A stretch of 64,000 bases of DNA from Chryseobacterium sp. G0186 (GCF_003815675.1 NZ_CP033918.1:558001-622000), one strand, 5' to 3'; positions 1 to 8,761 are shown, counted from the stretch's first letter. Numbers and translations: made by a program. Notes: generated by a model not told the origin, from the sequence alone.

Positions 1-1
1 G

Positions 2-2557
2 GGAGGTGAAAGAATTGCGGAGCAGACCCTGGCAGATGCAATAAGCTCCAATAACCTAAAGAGTATCGACTATGTTTTCTTTCCCTGGCAGGGAATGGAC
101 GTATACTATAACTATCCCGGTACTACCTATCCGAGTTCCGATAAGTGGGTGGATATGCTGAGCGTTAATTATTATGACTTTGTTCCCGGATATAGCTTTA
201 ATCCGTCTTTTCCGACCAGTATCTTAGGAGAGGCAACCATCAGCAGTACACCCAATGCTGATGGAATCAGTACCAAGGGGCTTGCCGTACTAAGCATCGT
301 AAAAAACATTGAAGACAATAACTGGACAAAAAACTATTCTTACTACGATAAAAAAGGAAGAGTAATCGGAACCCATTCCATGAATCACCTGGGAGGATAT
401 ACCAAGACGGAGTCCAGGCTAGACTTTGCAGGGGTACCCAAGCAGACTATTACCTCCCACAAAAGGAAAACCAGTGATATTGGAGTAACTGTCAAGGAAC
501 GCTTTGAATACGACAATGCCAACAGACTCTCAAAACATTGGCATCAAGTGGATAACCAGCAGGAAGTACTATTGACAGAGAATACCTACAATGAAATTTC
601 TCAGCTAATAAACAAAAAAGTGGGGGGCAACCTGCAAAGCATTGATTATGCCTATAACATCAGGGGCTGGATGACCGATATCAACCCTGCCCAGATGCCA
701 CTCCCTGATTTAGGTGGAAAATTATTCACCTACAAGATCAAGTACAACCAAAAAAACGGAACCACCAATCCGGACCAGGCGCAATTTCCCGGAAAAAATG
801 TAAAACCCATGTACAATGGAAACATTGTCGAGGTGGACTGGCGTGCCGTGGAATCCCTTGGAGTCAATCCTCCTCTGGAACCTAAGAGATATGACTATGC
901 CTATGATGGATTAAACAGGCTGACTGCAGGATACTATCAAAATCCAAATAACCCATGGAGTAAGGAGAATACGGAGGTAATGGATTATGATATCAATGGG
1001 AATATCACCAATATGTACAGAACTTCTGTCATGGAAAATAATACCACAGCAACATTAATTGATAAGCTTACCTATAATTATAACGGAAACAGGCTTACCA
1101 GCATCAATGATATAGCTAACAATCCATCAGGATATGAAGGAGGGAACAATATCATAGATTATGATCTGAATGGTAACATGATCAATATGAAGGACAAAGG
1201 CATTCAGTCTATAGCTTATAATTTTCTGAATCTTCCTAATTCAATAAGGATTCAGCATGTTAATCCTATAGGAAAGATAAGCACCACTGATATCGGTCAT
1301 TTGTACCGTGCAGATGGAGTAAAGCTTCGTAAAATATTTACACAACAAGCTTATATGGGACTTCCCACCATTCGTATGACAGATTATCTGGATGGATTTC
1401 AGTATTCCTATATAGAGGATGGAAGCATCTGTCCTATATGCAGAACAGAGTCAGCATATGAAATCCAGGCCTACTCGAAAGCGATTGGTCCCATCATTTC
1501 AAAACCTACATGGAAGCTGGATTTTGTACCCACTTCCGAGGGGTTTTACAGTTTTACGGAAAATCGTTATATTTATCAGTATAAAGACCACCTTGGAAAT
1601 GTGAGGATAAGTTTTGGCAGAAACAGCGCAGGTGCTCTGGAAATTGTGGATGCCAATGACTACTATCCGTTTGGGATGAACCACTTGAAGACAGGGAATT
1701 CGTTTTACGGGCAGGGTTCTTACAAGAACTACAAGTACAATGGCAAGGAGCTTCAAGAGACCGGAATGTATGATTATGGAGCAAGATTCTATATGCCGGA
1801 TTTGGGAAGATGGGGTGTTGTTGATCCACTGGCAGAGAAAATGAGAACATGGTCACCATATAACTATGCTTTTGATAATCCTTTGAGATTTATTGACCCT
1901 GATGGTATGGCTCCATTGGATGATTATCGATTGAACAAGAACGGAAGTTTAAAATTGTTAAAAAAGACCAATGATAATTTTGATAGAATATATAATTCTG
2001 ATAAATCCAGTAGTATTAAGGTTCAAAAAGGTTTCCTCGATAAAAAATTCAGCAGTAGTTCAAGTACTATACTGGTTAACAATAATACTAAAGACTTATC
2101 GAAAGCATATAAGTTTTTCGCACAAAACTCAGGTGTAGAATGGCAGTATAATACTTTTAAAGGAGATAAAACTGTAGGGACTTTATCTACTTCGCATACA
2201 CCAGGAAGAGTACAAAATCAAGCAAATATGAGAGCTCATGTATTAGCAGCCGATCCGAACATTAAATTAACATATAGTTCTCATTCACATCCGGGCAAAT
2301 ATGACTCTTCCACAGGATGGCCAGCTTATCCTTCTGGTTTTGATCAGAACTTGAATCCTACTAATGAAAGTGGAGATAGAGAAGGCTACGGATATTATAA
2401 AAATAATTTTCCAGGGCGAATTCCTTCTACATTTAATGTTTTTGTTCCTGATAATCCAGATGCTGTTGTAAATTATAATAATAACTCTGTACAAAGAACA
2501 TTACCACAAAATGTTCAAGAAATAGAAGAAGTTGTAATCATTATAAAAAGAAAGTAG
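2..2557 (+). CDS. RHS/YD-repeat polymorphic toxin with JAB-like C-terminal toxin domain (5' end outside window)
   Basis: The frame is open from base 2, so the ATG at 95 is internal and the gene begins upstream of the window; 851 residues are visible. YD-type repeats (for example YDINGNITNM, YDLNGNMINM) run to about residue 520. The RHS-associated core follows: KDHLGNVR near 527, YYPFGM, YNGKELQETGMYDYGARFY, LGRWGVVDPLAE and a closing DPDG near 634. After DPDG comes a variable tip with HSHP at 761-764 and SGDREG about 25 residues on, the metal-ligand pattern of JAB-like peptidase toxins. Known of the family: the repeats form a shell around the C-terminal toxin, which is delivered to competing cells. 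The next gene is 1 base away and is a candidate immunity gene. The delivery route is not visible. RHS identity is certain; the JAB call is motif-based. Confidence 0.9.
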   Translation, partial: GGERIAEQTLADAISSNNLKSIDYVFFPWQGMDVYYNYPGTTYPSSDKWVDMLSVNYYDFVPGYSFNPSFPTSILGEATISSTPNADGISTKGLAVLSIVKNIEDNNWTKNYSYYDKKGRVIGTHSMNHLGGYTKTESRLDFAGVPKQTITSHKRKTSDIGVTVKERFEYDNANRLSKHWHQVDNQQEVLLTENTYNEISQLINKKVGGNLQSIDYAYNIRGWMTDINPAQMPLPDLGGKLFTYKIKYNQKNGTTNPDQAQFPGKNVKPMYNGNIVEVDWRAVESLGVNPPLEPKRYDYAYDGLNRLTAGYYQNPNNPWSKENTEVMDYDINGNITNMYRTSVMENNTTATLIDKLTYNYNGNRLTSINDIANNPSGYEGGNNIIDYDLNGNMINMKDKGIQSIAYNFLNLPNSIRIQHVNPIGKISTTDIGHLYRADGVKLRKIFTQQAYMGLPTIRMTDYLDGFQYSYIEDGSICPICRTESAYEIQAYSKAIGPIISKPTWKLDFVPTSEGFYSFTENRYIYQYKDHLGNVRISFGRNSAGALEIVDANDYYPFGMNHLKTGNSFYGQGSYKNYKYNGKELQETGMYDYGARFYMPDLGRWGVVDPLAEKMRTWSPYNYAFDNPLRFIDPDGMAPLDDYRLNKNGSLKLLKKTNDNFDRIYNSDKSSSIKVQKGFLDKKFSSSSSTILVNNNTKDLSKAYKFFAQNSGVEWQYNTFKGDKTVGTLSTSHTPGRVQNQANMRAHVLAADPNIKLTYSSHSHPGKYDSSTGWPAYPSGFDQNLNPTNESGDREGYGYYKNNFPGRIPSTFNVFVPDNPDAVVNYNNNSVQRTLPQNVQEIEEVVIIIKRK

Positions 2558-2558
2558 T

Positions 2559-3035
2559 ATGAAAAATTTATTTGTTTTACTTTTTGCAATATTAAGTTGT
2601 TCGGGAAATAGTGAAAACAAAACGAAATCACACAATGATAATAATATTGTTATCAAAAGTCCCGAGTTTAAAACTGTAATTAAGAATTTTTATAAAGATG
2701 CTCTTTATTACAGTCCATATGCAAAAAATGATACAATTTCAGTGTCATTTTATCAATACAAGGATCATGATAAAATTGTAAACGTAGGACTTTATTCCTT
2801 TAAAAAGTTAGAGGGGAAGTATATTGGAGAGTCTAATTTAGATAGCTTAAAAATATTATTCTATACAGACAATATAAAAATTACTAAAGATTTTATAGAG
2901 TTGAAGTTTGTTAAAGAGGAAACGATAAATAAGCAAGATCATAAGCAATCTGATCATCCTCCAATTTATAAAGAAACTTATGAAAAATTTTATTCCTACA
3001 AAGATGGGAAATTAACATTAATGAGATTGAAATAA
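2559..3035 (+). CDS. Small lipoprotein, candidate immunity protein for the RHS-JAB toxin
   Basis: 158 residues, starting one base after the toxin stop, so almost certainly co-transcribed and perhaps translationally coupled. The N terminus MKNLFVLLFAILSCSGN is a lipoprotein signal with lipobox LLFAILSC (Cys14), placing the mature protein in the periplasm or outer membrane. The rest is hydrophilic and Lys/Asp/Tyr-rich with no domain I recognise. Position and size fit an immunity protein; a lipoprotein would imply that the toxin is met in the periplasm. Both points are inference. No other function is suggested by the sequence. Confidence 0.7.
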   Translation: MKNLFVLLFAILSCSGNSENKTKSHNDNNIVIKSPEFKTVIKNFYKDALYYSPYAKNDTISVSFYQYKDHDKIVNVGLYSFKKLEGKYIGESNLDSLKILFYTDNIKITKDFIELKFVKEETINKQDHKQSDHPPIYKETYEKFYSYKDGKLTLMRLK

Positions 3036-3052
3036 GCATGTAAAACCTTGTG

Positions 3053-3340
3053 AGAGTGAGGTTTTGTATGGCAGATTTGGGGAGGTGGGGTGTAATAGAT
3101 CCATTGGCTTAGAAATCAAGAAGATGGAATCCATATAATTATGCTTATAACAATCCTATAAGATTTATTGATCCAGATGGTATGCAAGCAGAAGATAAGA
3201 TCAAGATTTTTAATAATGGTAAAATAGAACGTACTGCCGATACAAATGCATATGATACTGTTACCAATGAAGATGAATCTAAGTCAATACAAATTGCTCG
3301 TACTAATGTAACTGAATCAAACCCTAAAGGAGATTCATAA
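3053..3340 (+). pseudogene. Displaced RHS C-terminal tip with in-frame stop
   Basis: Reading from 3053 gives RFCMADLGRWGVIDPLA, then a TAG at 3110-3112, then [18 protein letters not shown] and IDPDGMQ, the same RHS core end as in the upstream toxin (LGRWGVVDPLAE...[19 protein letters not shown]). After DPDG a different tail of about 45 residues ends at TAA 3338. There is no start codon or RHS repeat region, so it cannot be an independent gene. It looks like an orphan toxin tip left by recombination and already decaying. The tail shares the rhythm of the functional toxin linker (NNGKIERT against KNGSLKLL). The gene behind it is immunity-like, completing a tip plus immunity module. Confidence 0.75.
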
Positions 3341-3390
3341 ATAGGGAATGCTAAAACAATTCCATAGAGAAACATTTAGGAAAATAAAGA

Positions 3391-3870
3391 ATGAAATCAT
3401 TACCAGAACTAGAAGATTTATTATTAAATGAAATTCAAAATAATTTGAATAAAGAAAGAATTTCTGAAAATCATTACTATTATAATGAATACACAGGATA
3501 TATCTCAGTTTTATTGGCTTCAATTCTTGAGAAAAAATTATTAAATGATACTGATTGGAGTTCCAATAGATGGATAGATGATTCTTTATTAACAAAGCTA
3601 AAATTGTCTGACGAAAAATTATCTATTTGGGGAGCAATGATTTGGGGAGTTAAAAACTCAACCGAACAATGGACAGAACCATTTTATTTTGAGTTTAAAT
3701 TTAGAAATGAAAAAATTAATAATTATACTTTTCTTTTTAGTGATTTAAATCACGATGAAATAACCTATGAAGAATTTAGTAATAATCGAAGTTGTTGGGA
3801 CAGAGATTATTATAGGACGGATGAATGGAGCCCCTCTGAAAGGGAATGGAAATACATTATAACGGATTAA
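3391..3870 (+). CDS. Immunity-like hypothetical protein of the RHS orphan module
   Basis: 159 residues, acidic and Trp/Tyr-rich (WSSNRWIDD, IWGAMIWGVKNSTEQW, NNRSCWDRDYYRTDEWSPSEREW), without signal peptide or membrane segment, so cytoplasmic. I recognise no family. The size, acidity and position directly after a displaced RHS tip and before another RHS fragment are typical of immunity genes in toxin loci. The DNA is more AT-rich than the RHS gene, as expected of a module swapped in by recombination. It has no intact cognate toxin in this window, so it may protect against toxins of other strains. This role is inference. Confidence 0.55.
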   Translation: MKSLPELEDLLLNEIQNNLNKERISENHYYYNEYTGYISVLLASILEKKLLNDTDWSSNRWIDDSLLTKLKLSDEKLSIWGAMIWGVKNSTEQWTEPFYFEFKFRNEKINNYTFLFSDLNHDEITYEEFSNNRSCWDRDYYRTDEWSPSEREWKYIITD

Positions 3871-3914
3871 TAAATTTTGTTAGTTTAATTTGTAATAGAA
3901 AAGCCATTGATCAG

Positions 3915-4187
3915 TTTACACAGCAAGCTTATATTAGGCTTCCTACAATCGGTATGACAGATTATCTGGATGGATTTCAGTATTCCTATATAGAGGAAGG
4001 AAGCATCTGTCCTACATGCAGAACAGAGTCAGCATATGAAATGCAGGCCTACTCGAAAGCGATTGGTCCCATCATTTCAAAACCTACATGGAAGCTGGAT
4101 TTTGTACCCACTTCCGAGGGGTTTTACAGTTTTACGGAAAATCGTTATATTTATCAGTATAAAGACCACCTTGGAAATGTGAGGATA
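3915..4187 (+). repeat. Second copy of an RHS core segment (copy of 1337-1609)
   Basis: This 273-base stretch aligns without gaps to 1337-1609 of the RHS gene at a constant offset of 2578. I count about 11 mismatches, all in the first half; the last 150 or so bases are identical. It encodes QQAYIRLPTIGMTDYLDGF up to YQYKDHLGNVRI in frame but has no start, no flanking RHS sequence and ends abruptly at 4187, where a new ORF begins. It is a pseudogenised insertion of RHS sequence and could serve as homology for recombination with the main gene. A conceptual ORF 3846-4205 spans it but is not a gene. Confidence 0.9.
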
Positions 4188-4453
4188 TGGATTTTTTTAA
4201 ATTAAAAAGAATTGTTTTTTTAAATTATAAAAAGAAAGTGGCTATATCTGGTACAATTATAAATGACATTAACAAACCGATGTCAGAGTTTAGTAGAATA
4301 ATAGTCAATAATACGGAAGTTGTAATACAAGAAGTTAATGAAGTTCTTATTGATGATCATTTTTATATTGCCTTTACTTTTGATTCGTTAGATGCCGTTT
4401 TATTACAAGATATTATGCATCTTAATGAGGGGCATGAACTTAAAATAATTTAA
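4187..4453 (+). CDS. Small hypothetical protein beginning at the RHS-fragment junction
   Basis: 88 residues, MDFFKLKRIVFLNYKKKVAISG at the start, then an acidic, beta-rich-looking part. No family recognised, no signal or membrane segment. The ATG is formed exactly at the breakpoint of the RHS duplication (the last duplicated base is the A of ATG), so the gene may have lost its original promoter and 5' end. It could be an immunity protein of a third, lost toxin tip or a truncated remnant. GTGAGGA just upstream, inside the RHS copy, could act as a ribosome binding site. Confidence 0.45.
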   Translation: MDFFKLKRIVFLNYKKKVAISGTIINDINKPMSEFSRIIVNNTEVVIQEVNEVLIDDHFYIAFTFDSLDAVLLQDIMHLNEGHELKII

Positions 4454-4495
4454 ATTTACTTTATGATGAATTCTCAAAGAACGCAGGATTAAAAA

Positions 4496-4870
4496 ATGGA
4501 AAATGATTTTAATATAGAAATTGATAAATCCAGTAAGAAAAAAATTGTAGTATTTATCCTATTTTTTGCATGTATTGTGCTGCTTACTATTATATATTTA
4601 ATTATAAATTCAAATTCTTCTACAAAAAAACAGTTACTATATGTTGAGAGATATGCAAGAGTGATTGAGCTTTATAACAATAAACAAGAGCATAATTTTC
4701 CTTATGTTAAATATTCTAATGGCACTCGAAAAATTTTAGAGTTCCCATATAAAATAGGGGACTCCGTATCAAAAAAAAGAGGAGATTCTATAGAATATAT
4801 TTTTAGAAATGATAGTGTCATCGTGAATAACTATTTTGAAAGAGCCCGTAAAGATGGCTATTTAAATTAA
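4496..4870 (+). CDS. Single-pass membrane protein, immunity-like, in RHS locus
   Basis: 124 residues. A cytoplasmic N terminus with KKK is followed by one hydrophobic helix at about residues 18-40 (IVVFILFFACIVLLTIIYLI) and a soluble C-terminal domain of about 80 residues that would lie in the periplasm. No family is recognised. It is the last gene of the RHS accessory block, AT-rich like its neighbours. Membrane-anchored proteins of this size are common immunity proteins for periplasm-acting toxins; the assignment rests on context only. Confidence 0.5.
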   Translation: MENDFNIEIDKSSKKKIVVFILFFACIVLLTIIYLIINSNSSTKKQLLYVERYARVIELYNNKQEHNFPYVKYSNGTRKILEFPYKIGDSVSKKRGDSIEYIFRNDSVIVNNYFERARKDGYLN

Positions 4871-4912
4871 AAAAAAGCTGTCACAGAAATTTTAAAGAGT
4901 AAAAACTAAAAA

Positions 4913-4934
4913 AGAGCAGGAAATTTCCTGCTCT
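4913..4934 (-). terminator. Palindromic terminator after the first M28 peptidase gene
   Basis: A perfect palindrome with arms AGAGCAGGAAA and TTTCCTGCTCT. On the minus strand it is followed by a TTTTTTAGTTTTT run, so it terminates the minus-strand peptidase gene ending at 4965; it may also stop readthrough from the RHS block. Confidence 0.8.
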
Positions 4935-4964
4935 TCTAATGAAGATATATAAAAGTGATTGTGT

Positions 4965-6137
4965 CTATCTTTCAATCAGGATATTTCTCACAACGCTTTG
5001 CCCATCAATTTTTAAAATTCCGATGTACACTCCGTTTTCCAGGGTGGAAACATTGATTTTTGTTTCATTATTTACCTTAATCAGGGATCGTCCTGTTAAA
5101 TTGGTGAGTTCAAAACTGAAATTTGCTGTTTTCTCAGGCAACTCAATATTTAAAACAGAGCTTGCAGGATTAGGGTAGAATTTTACGGCCTCTAATCCAT
5201 TTTGTGAAGTCGTTTTATTGGCTGAAAGAGTAACAGATGCAGATGCGAAATGTTGTAAAGCTCCTACAGTTGCTTTCCCAATTTTATAAACGTAAACAGG
5301 ATCTACATTGGCAAAAGTATCTTTTGAAGAGTGAGGGTAGCTGCTTCTTATTCTTTCAAAAAAACCGGTTATAATCTCACCTTTCTGCTCAAAAGGAATA
5401 TAATCTGTATCTGCTGCAGGATCTACCTCAGTCTGTAACGGAGAATAAAGTGCTGTACAGTTTCTAAGCTGTTGAGTCACTGCTGCTGAAGCTGCATTAT
5501 TGCTGGAAACTCCTCCCTGATCTTCATCACAATATACCGTAGTATTGTTATTTCCTTTTACGCCACCTACCTGATCCAGGTTAAAAACCAATTTGATGTC
5601 CAATTTTCGTACACCTCCCTGGTATACAACATTATTCACATAGTGAGAGCTTCCAATTAACCCTTGTTCTTCACCGGAAAAGTGAATAAACTTAATAGAA
5701 TACTCCGTTGGTACATTCTGTAATATTCTGGCAGCCTCTAAAATAATAGAAGTACCACTACCATTATCATTGACTCCCGGTCCGTTAATCGTATCAAAAT
5801 GTCCGCAAATAATCACATACTTATTAGGGTAAAGCGTTCCTGTTTTGGTGATGATCAGGTTTTTTGAACTGGTAGATCCGTAGGTGAAGGGACTTTCTAC
5901 AATCTGGCTGGAAGTATAGCCGTAGGAGATGTATTTGTTTTTAATCCAGTTTAAAGTGTTGGTATTGGCTACAGTACCGGTTTTTTTGATCCCCAGATTA
6001 CTGAATTCCTGAAGATTTGTTGTAATGTTGGTCTGAGTAACCATGTCAGCTCTGTCTTTATAAGACTGGATAAAAGATTGTGCCATCATACCCTGGATCA
6101 TGAGTGAAGTACATAAGAATGTGGTAAATTTTTTCAT
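4965..6137 (-). CDS. Secreted M28 family aminopeptidase with T9SS sorting domain (paralog 1)
   Basis: 390 residues. Signal peptide MKKFTTFLCTSLMIQGMMA, cleaved before QSF. The M28 zinc peptidase domain carries the expected ligands: His113/Asp115 in GHFDT, Asp124 in GVNDNGSG, Glu156-Glu157 in SGEEQG, Asp188 in NLDQVG and His269 in YPHSSKD. From about residue 318 a type IX secretion tail follows (FYPNPASS... with VRNILIER at the end), so the enzyme should be exported through T9SS and released or anchored at the surface. Known of the family: removal of N-terminal amino acids from peptides using two zinc ions. It is followed on the minus strand by its own terminator and lies next to two close paralogs, suggesting tandem duplication. 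Confidence 0.93.
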   Translation of the reverse strand: MKKFTTFLCTSLMIQGMMAQSFIQSYKDRADMVTQTNITTNLQEFSNLGIKKTGTVANTNTLNWIKNKYISYGYTSSQIVESPFTYGSTSSKNLIITKTGTLYPNKYVIICGHFDTINGPGVNDNGSGTSIILEAARILQNVPTEYSIKFIHFSGEEQGLIGSSHYVNNVVYQGGVRKLDIKLVFNLDQVGGVKGNNNTTVYCDEDQGGVSSNNAASAAVTQQLRNCTALYSPLQTEVDPAADTDYIPFEQKGEIITGFFERIRSSYPHSSKDTFANVDPVYVYKIGKATVGALQHFASASVTLSANKTTSQNGLEAVKFYPNPASSVLNIELPEKTANFSFELTNLTGRSLIKVNNETKINVSTLENGVYIGILKIDGQSVVRNILIER

Positions 6138-6290
6138 ATTATTTATTTTAGTTTGGTATTGCGAATGTAGTGATTAAATCACAATAAAGTGTTTAATATT
6201 TTATGGATTGCATAAATTTTTAATGTGTATTGTGAAAAATAAACACATAAAACATTGAGACCAAATTATTCACCATAATCAGTGAAAAAT

Positions 6291-6316
6291 AAAACCTTTG
6301 AATGATCTCAAAGGTT
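6291..6316 (-). terminator. Terminator after the second M28 peptidase gene
   Basis: Arms AACCTTTGA and TCAAAGGTT around ATGATC; in minus-strand reading it is followed by TTTTATTTTT. It separates paralog 2 from paralog 1, so each has its own transcript. Confidence 0.7.
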
Positions 6317-6349
6317 ATATGATAAAGATATACTTGATTCAGTAAAAAG

Positions 6350-7531
6350 TTATTTTTCAACAAGAACTTTTCTTGCAACAGTTTGATCACCTGCTTTTAA
6401 AACACCAACATAAGCACCGTTTTCCAGGCTGGAAACATCAATTTTTGTTTTGTTGAAGCTCTTCAATAATGATCGTCCCTGAAAATCAGTAATTTCAAAA
6501 CTGAAATTCTTTATTTTAGAATCCGGAAGATCGATATTGAGGACATTCTTCACTGGGTTTGGGAAAATATGTACTGCTTCCAATGTATTTTTTGAATTAA
6601 CCTCATGAGTACCCAATGTTCCTGAAGCAACTGCAAAATGTTGTAAGGCGCCTACAGAAGCTTTACCGATATTGTAAATATACACGGGATCTGTATTGGC
6701 AAAAGTATCATTAGCCGTATGAGGGAGGTTGCTTCTTATTCTTTCAAAAAATCCGGTAATCACTTCGCCTTTCTGTTCAAAAGGGATATAATCCGTATCT
6801 GCTGCCGGATCTACCTCAGTCTGAAGCGTTGAATAGAGTGCTGTACAGTTTCTTAATTCCTGAGTAACTGTAGCAGAGGCTGCATTGTTACTGGAAACTC
6901 CTGCAAGGTCCTGATCACAGTATACCACTGTATTATTGGCACTATTAGTCATTTTTCCGCCTACCTGGTCAAGATTAAAAACCAATTTAATATCAAGAAC
7001 ACGATTACTGCCCTGGTAGGCCACTGTATTGGCATAATGATAACTACCTTTTAAGCTTTGCTCTTCTCCTGAAAAGTGAATAAACTTGATGGAATATTCA
7101 GTAGAAACGTTGCGTAGAATCCTTGCCGCTTCCAGCATGATAGAAGTACCACTGCCATTATCATTAACTCCGGGACCATTGATGGTGTCGAAGTGCCCGC
7201 AGATAATTACATATTTGTTAGGATAAACAGTTCCCGTTTTAGTAATCACTAAATTTTTGGAACTGATTCCAGAAAAACTGAAAGGATCTTCTGCTATTTG
7301 ATCAGCAGTATATCCGTAGGAAAGATATTTGCTTTTTAGCCAGTTTAACGCATTGGTATTCTCCTGAGAACCGGTGGTTTTTACCCCAAAACCGGCAAAC
7401 TGCTGCAGGTTGGTGATAATATCTGTTTGGGAAACAGCCTCAGCCCTGTCTTTATAAGCTTGAATAAAACTTTGTGCACCAACACTTTGTACTATGATAG
7501 AAGTTAAAAGGAAAGCAGCAATTTTCTTCAT
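6350..7531 (-). CDS. Secreted M28 family aminopeptidase with T9SS sorting domain (paralog 2)
   Basis: 393 residues, clearly a duplicate of the neighbouring peptidase (same residue numbering up to about 190). Signal peptide MKKIAAFLLTSIIVQSVGA, then M28 domain with GHFDT (His113, Asp115), GVNDNGSG (Asp124), SGEEQSLKGS (Glu156-157), NLDQVGG (Asp188) and LPHTANDT. The T9SS tail starts at about residue 321 with IFPNPVKNVLNIDLP and ends VARKVLVEK. All catalytic and metal residues are present, so it should be active outside the cell. Differences from paralog 1 cluster in the substrate side (a two-residue insertion around GGKMTNSANNT), compatible with altered specificity. Confidence 0.93.
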   Translation of the reverse strand: MKKIAAFLLTSIIVQSVGAQSFIQAYKDRAEAVSQTDIITNLQQFAGFGVKTTGSQENTNALNWLKSKYLSYGYTADQIAEDPFSFSGISSKNLVITKTGTVYPNKYVIICGHFDTINGPGVNDNGSGTSIMLEAARILRNVSTEYSIKFIHFSGEEQSLKGSYHYANTVAYQGSNRVLDIKLVFNLDQVGGKMTNSANNTVVYCDQDLAGVSSNNAASATVTQELRNCTALYSTLQTEVDPAADTDYIPFEQKGEVITGFFERIRSNLPHTANDTFANTDPVYIYNIGKASVGALQHFAVASGTLGTHEVNSKNTLEAVHIFPNPVKNVLNIDLPDSKIKNFSFEITDFQGRSLLKSFNKTKIDVSSLENGAYVGVLKAGDQTVARKVLVEK

Positions 7532-7809
7532 AATTTTTCTTATTTTACGGTTGCTAATATAGTAAATAATGAACGAATAAAATAAGTAATTTTTGCTTTT
7601 ACGATGTTTTTGTTGTTTTTTTAATAATTATAAGGAGTATTGTGTTGATTATTACTATATTGATTTAAATTTATTAATTCAGAAATAATCATTAATATTT
7701 TTAATCTATTTTGTTTTATGTTGGAAAAATTTATTCAAGATAAGGCTTTGGTGTTTATTATCTGTTCAGAATAGAAATATCTTATCTCATCAGTATTGTA
7801 AATTATTTC

Positions 7810-8718
7810 TCACTTTGCTGCCTTTGCAAAATGCTGAATCGCTCCCACAGTAACTTTCCCGACATTAAAGACATACTCAGGATCTATATTGTTAAAATTA
7901 TCCTTTTGACTGTGTTCATGATGGCTTTTGGGATACTCGTACAATCCTGTAATGACATATCCTTTTTCTTCAAATGGAATATAATCGGAGGAATAAGCTT
8001 CAGAAATTTTAGCTTTCAATGGAGAATATAGGGTAGTACATACGGCAAGCTGCTTTGTTATACTCTCTGAAGCAGAATTATTTTCATATAGGTCATTCAT
8101 ATCCTTTTCACAGATTAGAGTATCATTGATATTCCCTTTTTTTCCACCTACCTGATCAATGTTCAGGACAAGTTTAATATCGAGAATCTTAGTGTCATTA
8201 TTGAAAGCTACCGTATTGGCATAATGAAAACTACCGTCTAGGCCTTGTTCTTCTCCTGAAAAATGAATGAATTTTATGGAATATTCGGTAGGTATATCCT
8301 TTAAAATCTTGGCCGCTTCAAGGATAATGGAGGTTCCGCTTCCGTTATCATTTACCCCGGCACCGCCAACTGTATCATAGTGCGCACAAACAACAATATA
8401 GGTAGTAGGATAAGCTGTTCCTCTCTTTGTGATGATTAAATTTTTAGAATGTACACCATCAACTATAAAAGGATCTTCTTCCATCTGATCCGGAGAATAT
8501 CCATAGGAAATATACTTGTCCTTAAGCCAGTTCAGGGTCTTTACACTATTTTCTGATCCTGTCTTTTTTATACCAAACTGTTCAAAATCTTGTAGAGAGG
8601 TAATAAGGCTTTCCTGTGAAACCTGATTGGCCCTATCCTGATATTTCTGAATGAAAATCTGGGCGTGAAGACTGTAAATCGGAAATGAAAAGAGTAGAAG
8701 AGGTAATAGTTTTTTCAC
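7810..8718 (-). CDS. Secreted M28 family aminopeptidase without T9SS tail (paralog 3)
   Basis: Third M28 paralog, more divergent. I choose the GTG at 8718, giving 302 residues and a normal signal peptide (KKLLPLLLFSFPIYSLHA, cut before Q). The longer reading from a TTG at 8751 would begin inside a likely -7 promoter region (8754-8761). Ligands are conserved: CAHYDT in place of GHFDT, GVNDNGSG, SGEEQGLDGS, NIDQVGG and HEHSQKD. It ends at HFAKAAK, where the other two continue into a sorting tail, so it probably stays in the periplasm or is exported otherwise. No clear terminator is seen behind it. Confidence 0.88.
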   Translation of the reverse strand: MKKLLPLLLFSFPIYSLHAQIFIQKYQDRANQVSQESLITSLQDFEQFGIKKTGSENSVKTLNWLKDKYISYGYSPDQMEEDPFIVDGVHSKNLIITKRGTAYPTTYIVVCAHYDTVGGAGVNDNGSGTSIILEAAKILKDIPTEYSIKFIHFSGEEQGLDGSFHYANTVAFNNDTKILDIKLVLNIDQVGGKKGNINDTLICEKDMNDLYENNSASESITKQLAVCTTLYSPLKAKISEAYSSDYIPFEEKGYVITGLYEYPKSHHEHSQKDNFNNIDPEYVFNVGKVTVGAIQHFAKAAK

Positions 8719-8753
8719 CTTATAAAATGAGTTTATGGTTGTATGAAGCAAGA

Positions 8754-8761
8754 CAAATGTA
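8754..8761 (-). promoter_or_regulatory. -7 promoter box of the third M28 peptidase
   Basis: Minus-strand TACATTTG fits the Bacteroidetes -7 consensus TAnnTTTG. The transcript would start near 8747, which excludes the TTG at 8751 and supports the GTG start at 8718. No good -33 TTG at the usual distance was found. Confidence 0.5.

Noticed and set aside
3846..4205. A 119-residue open frame resembling an RHS protein
   Set aside because: It is only the duplicated RHS segment with chance extensions; it overlaps the end of the preceding gene and lacks everything needed for an RHS protein.
4595..4640. Possible tRNA or attachment site at the right edge of the RHS block
   Set aside because: No cloverleaf, no direct repeat pair and no integrase gene were found; the block appears to grow by homologous recombination.
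8719..8751. Upstream TTG start for the third M28 peptidase
   Set aside because: It would place extra residues before the signal peptide and lies at the predicted transcription start.
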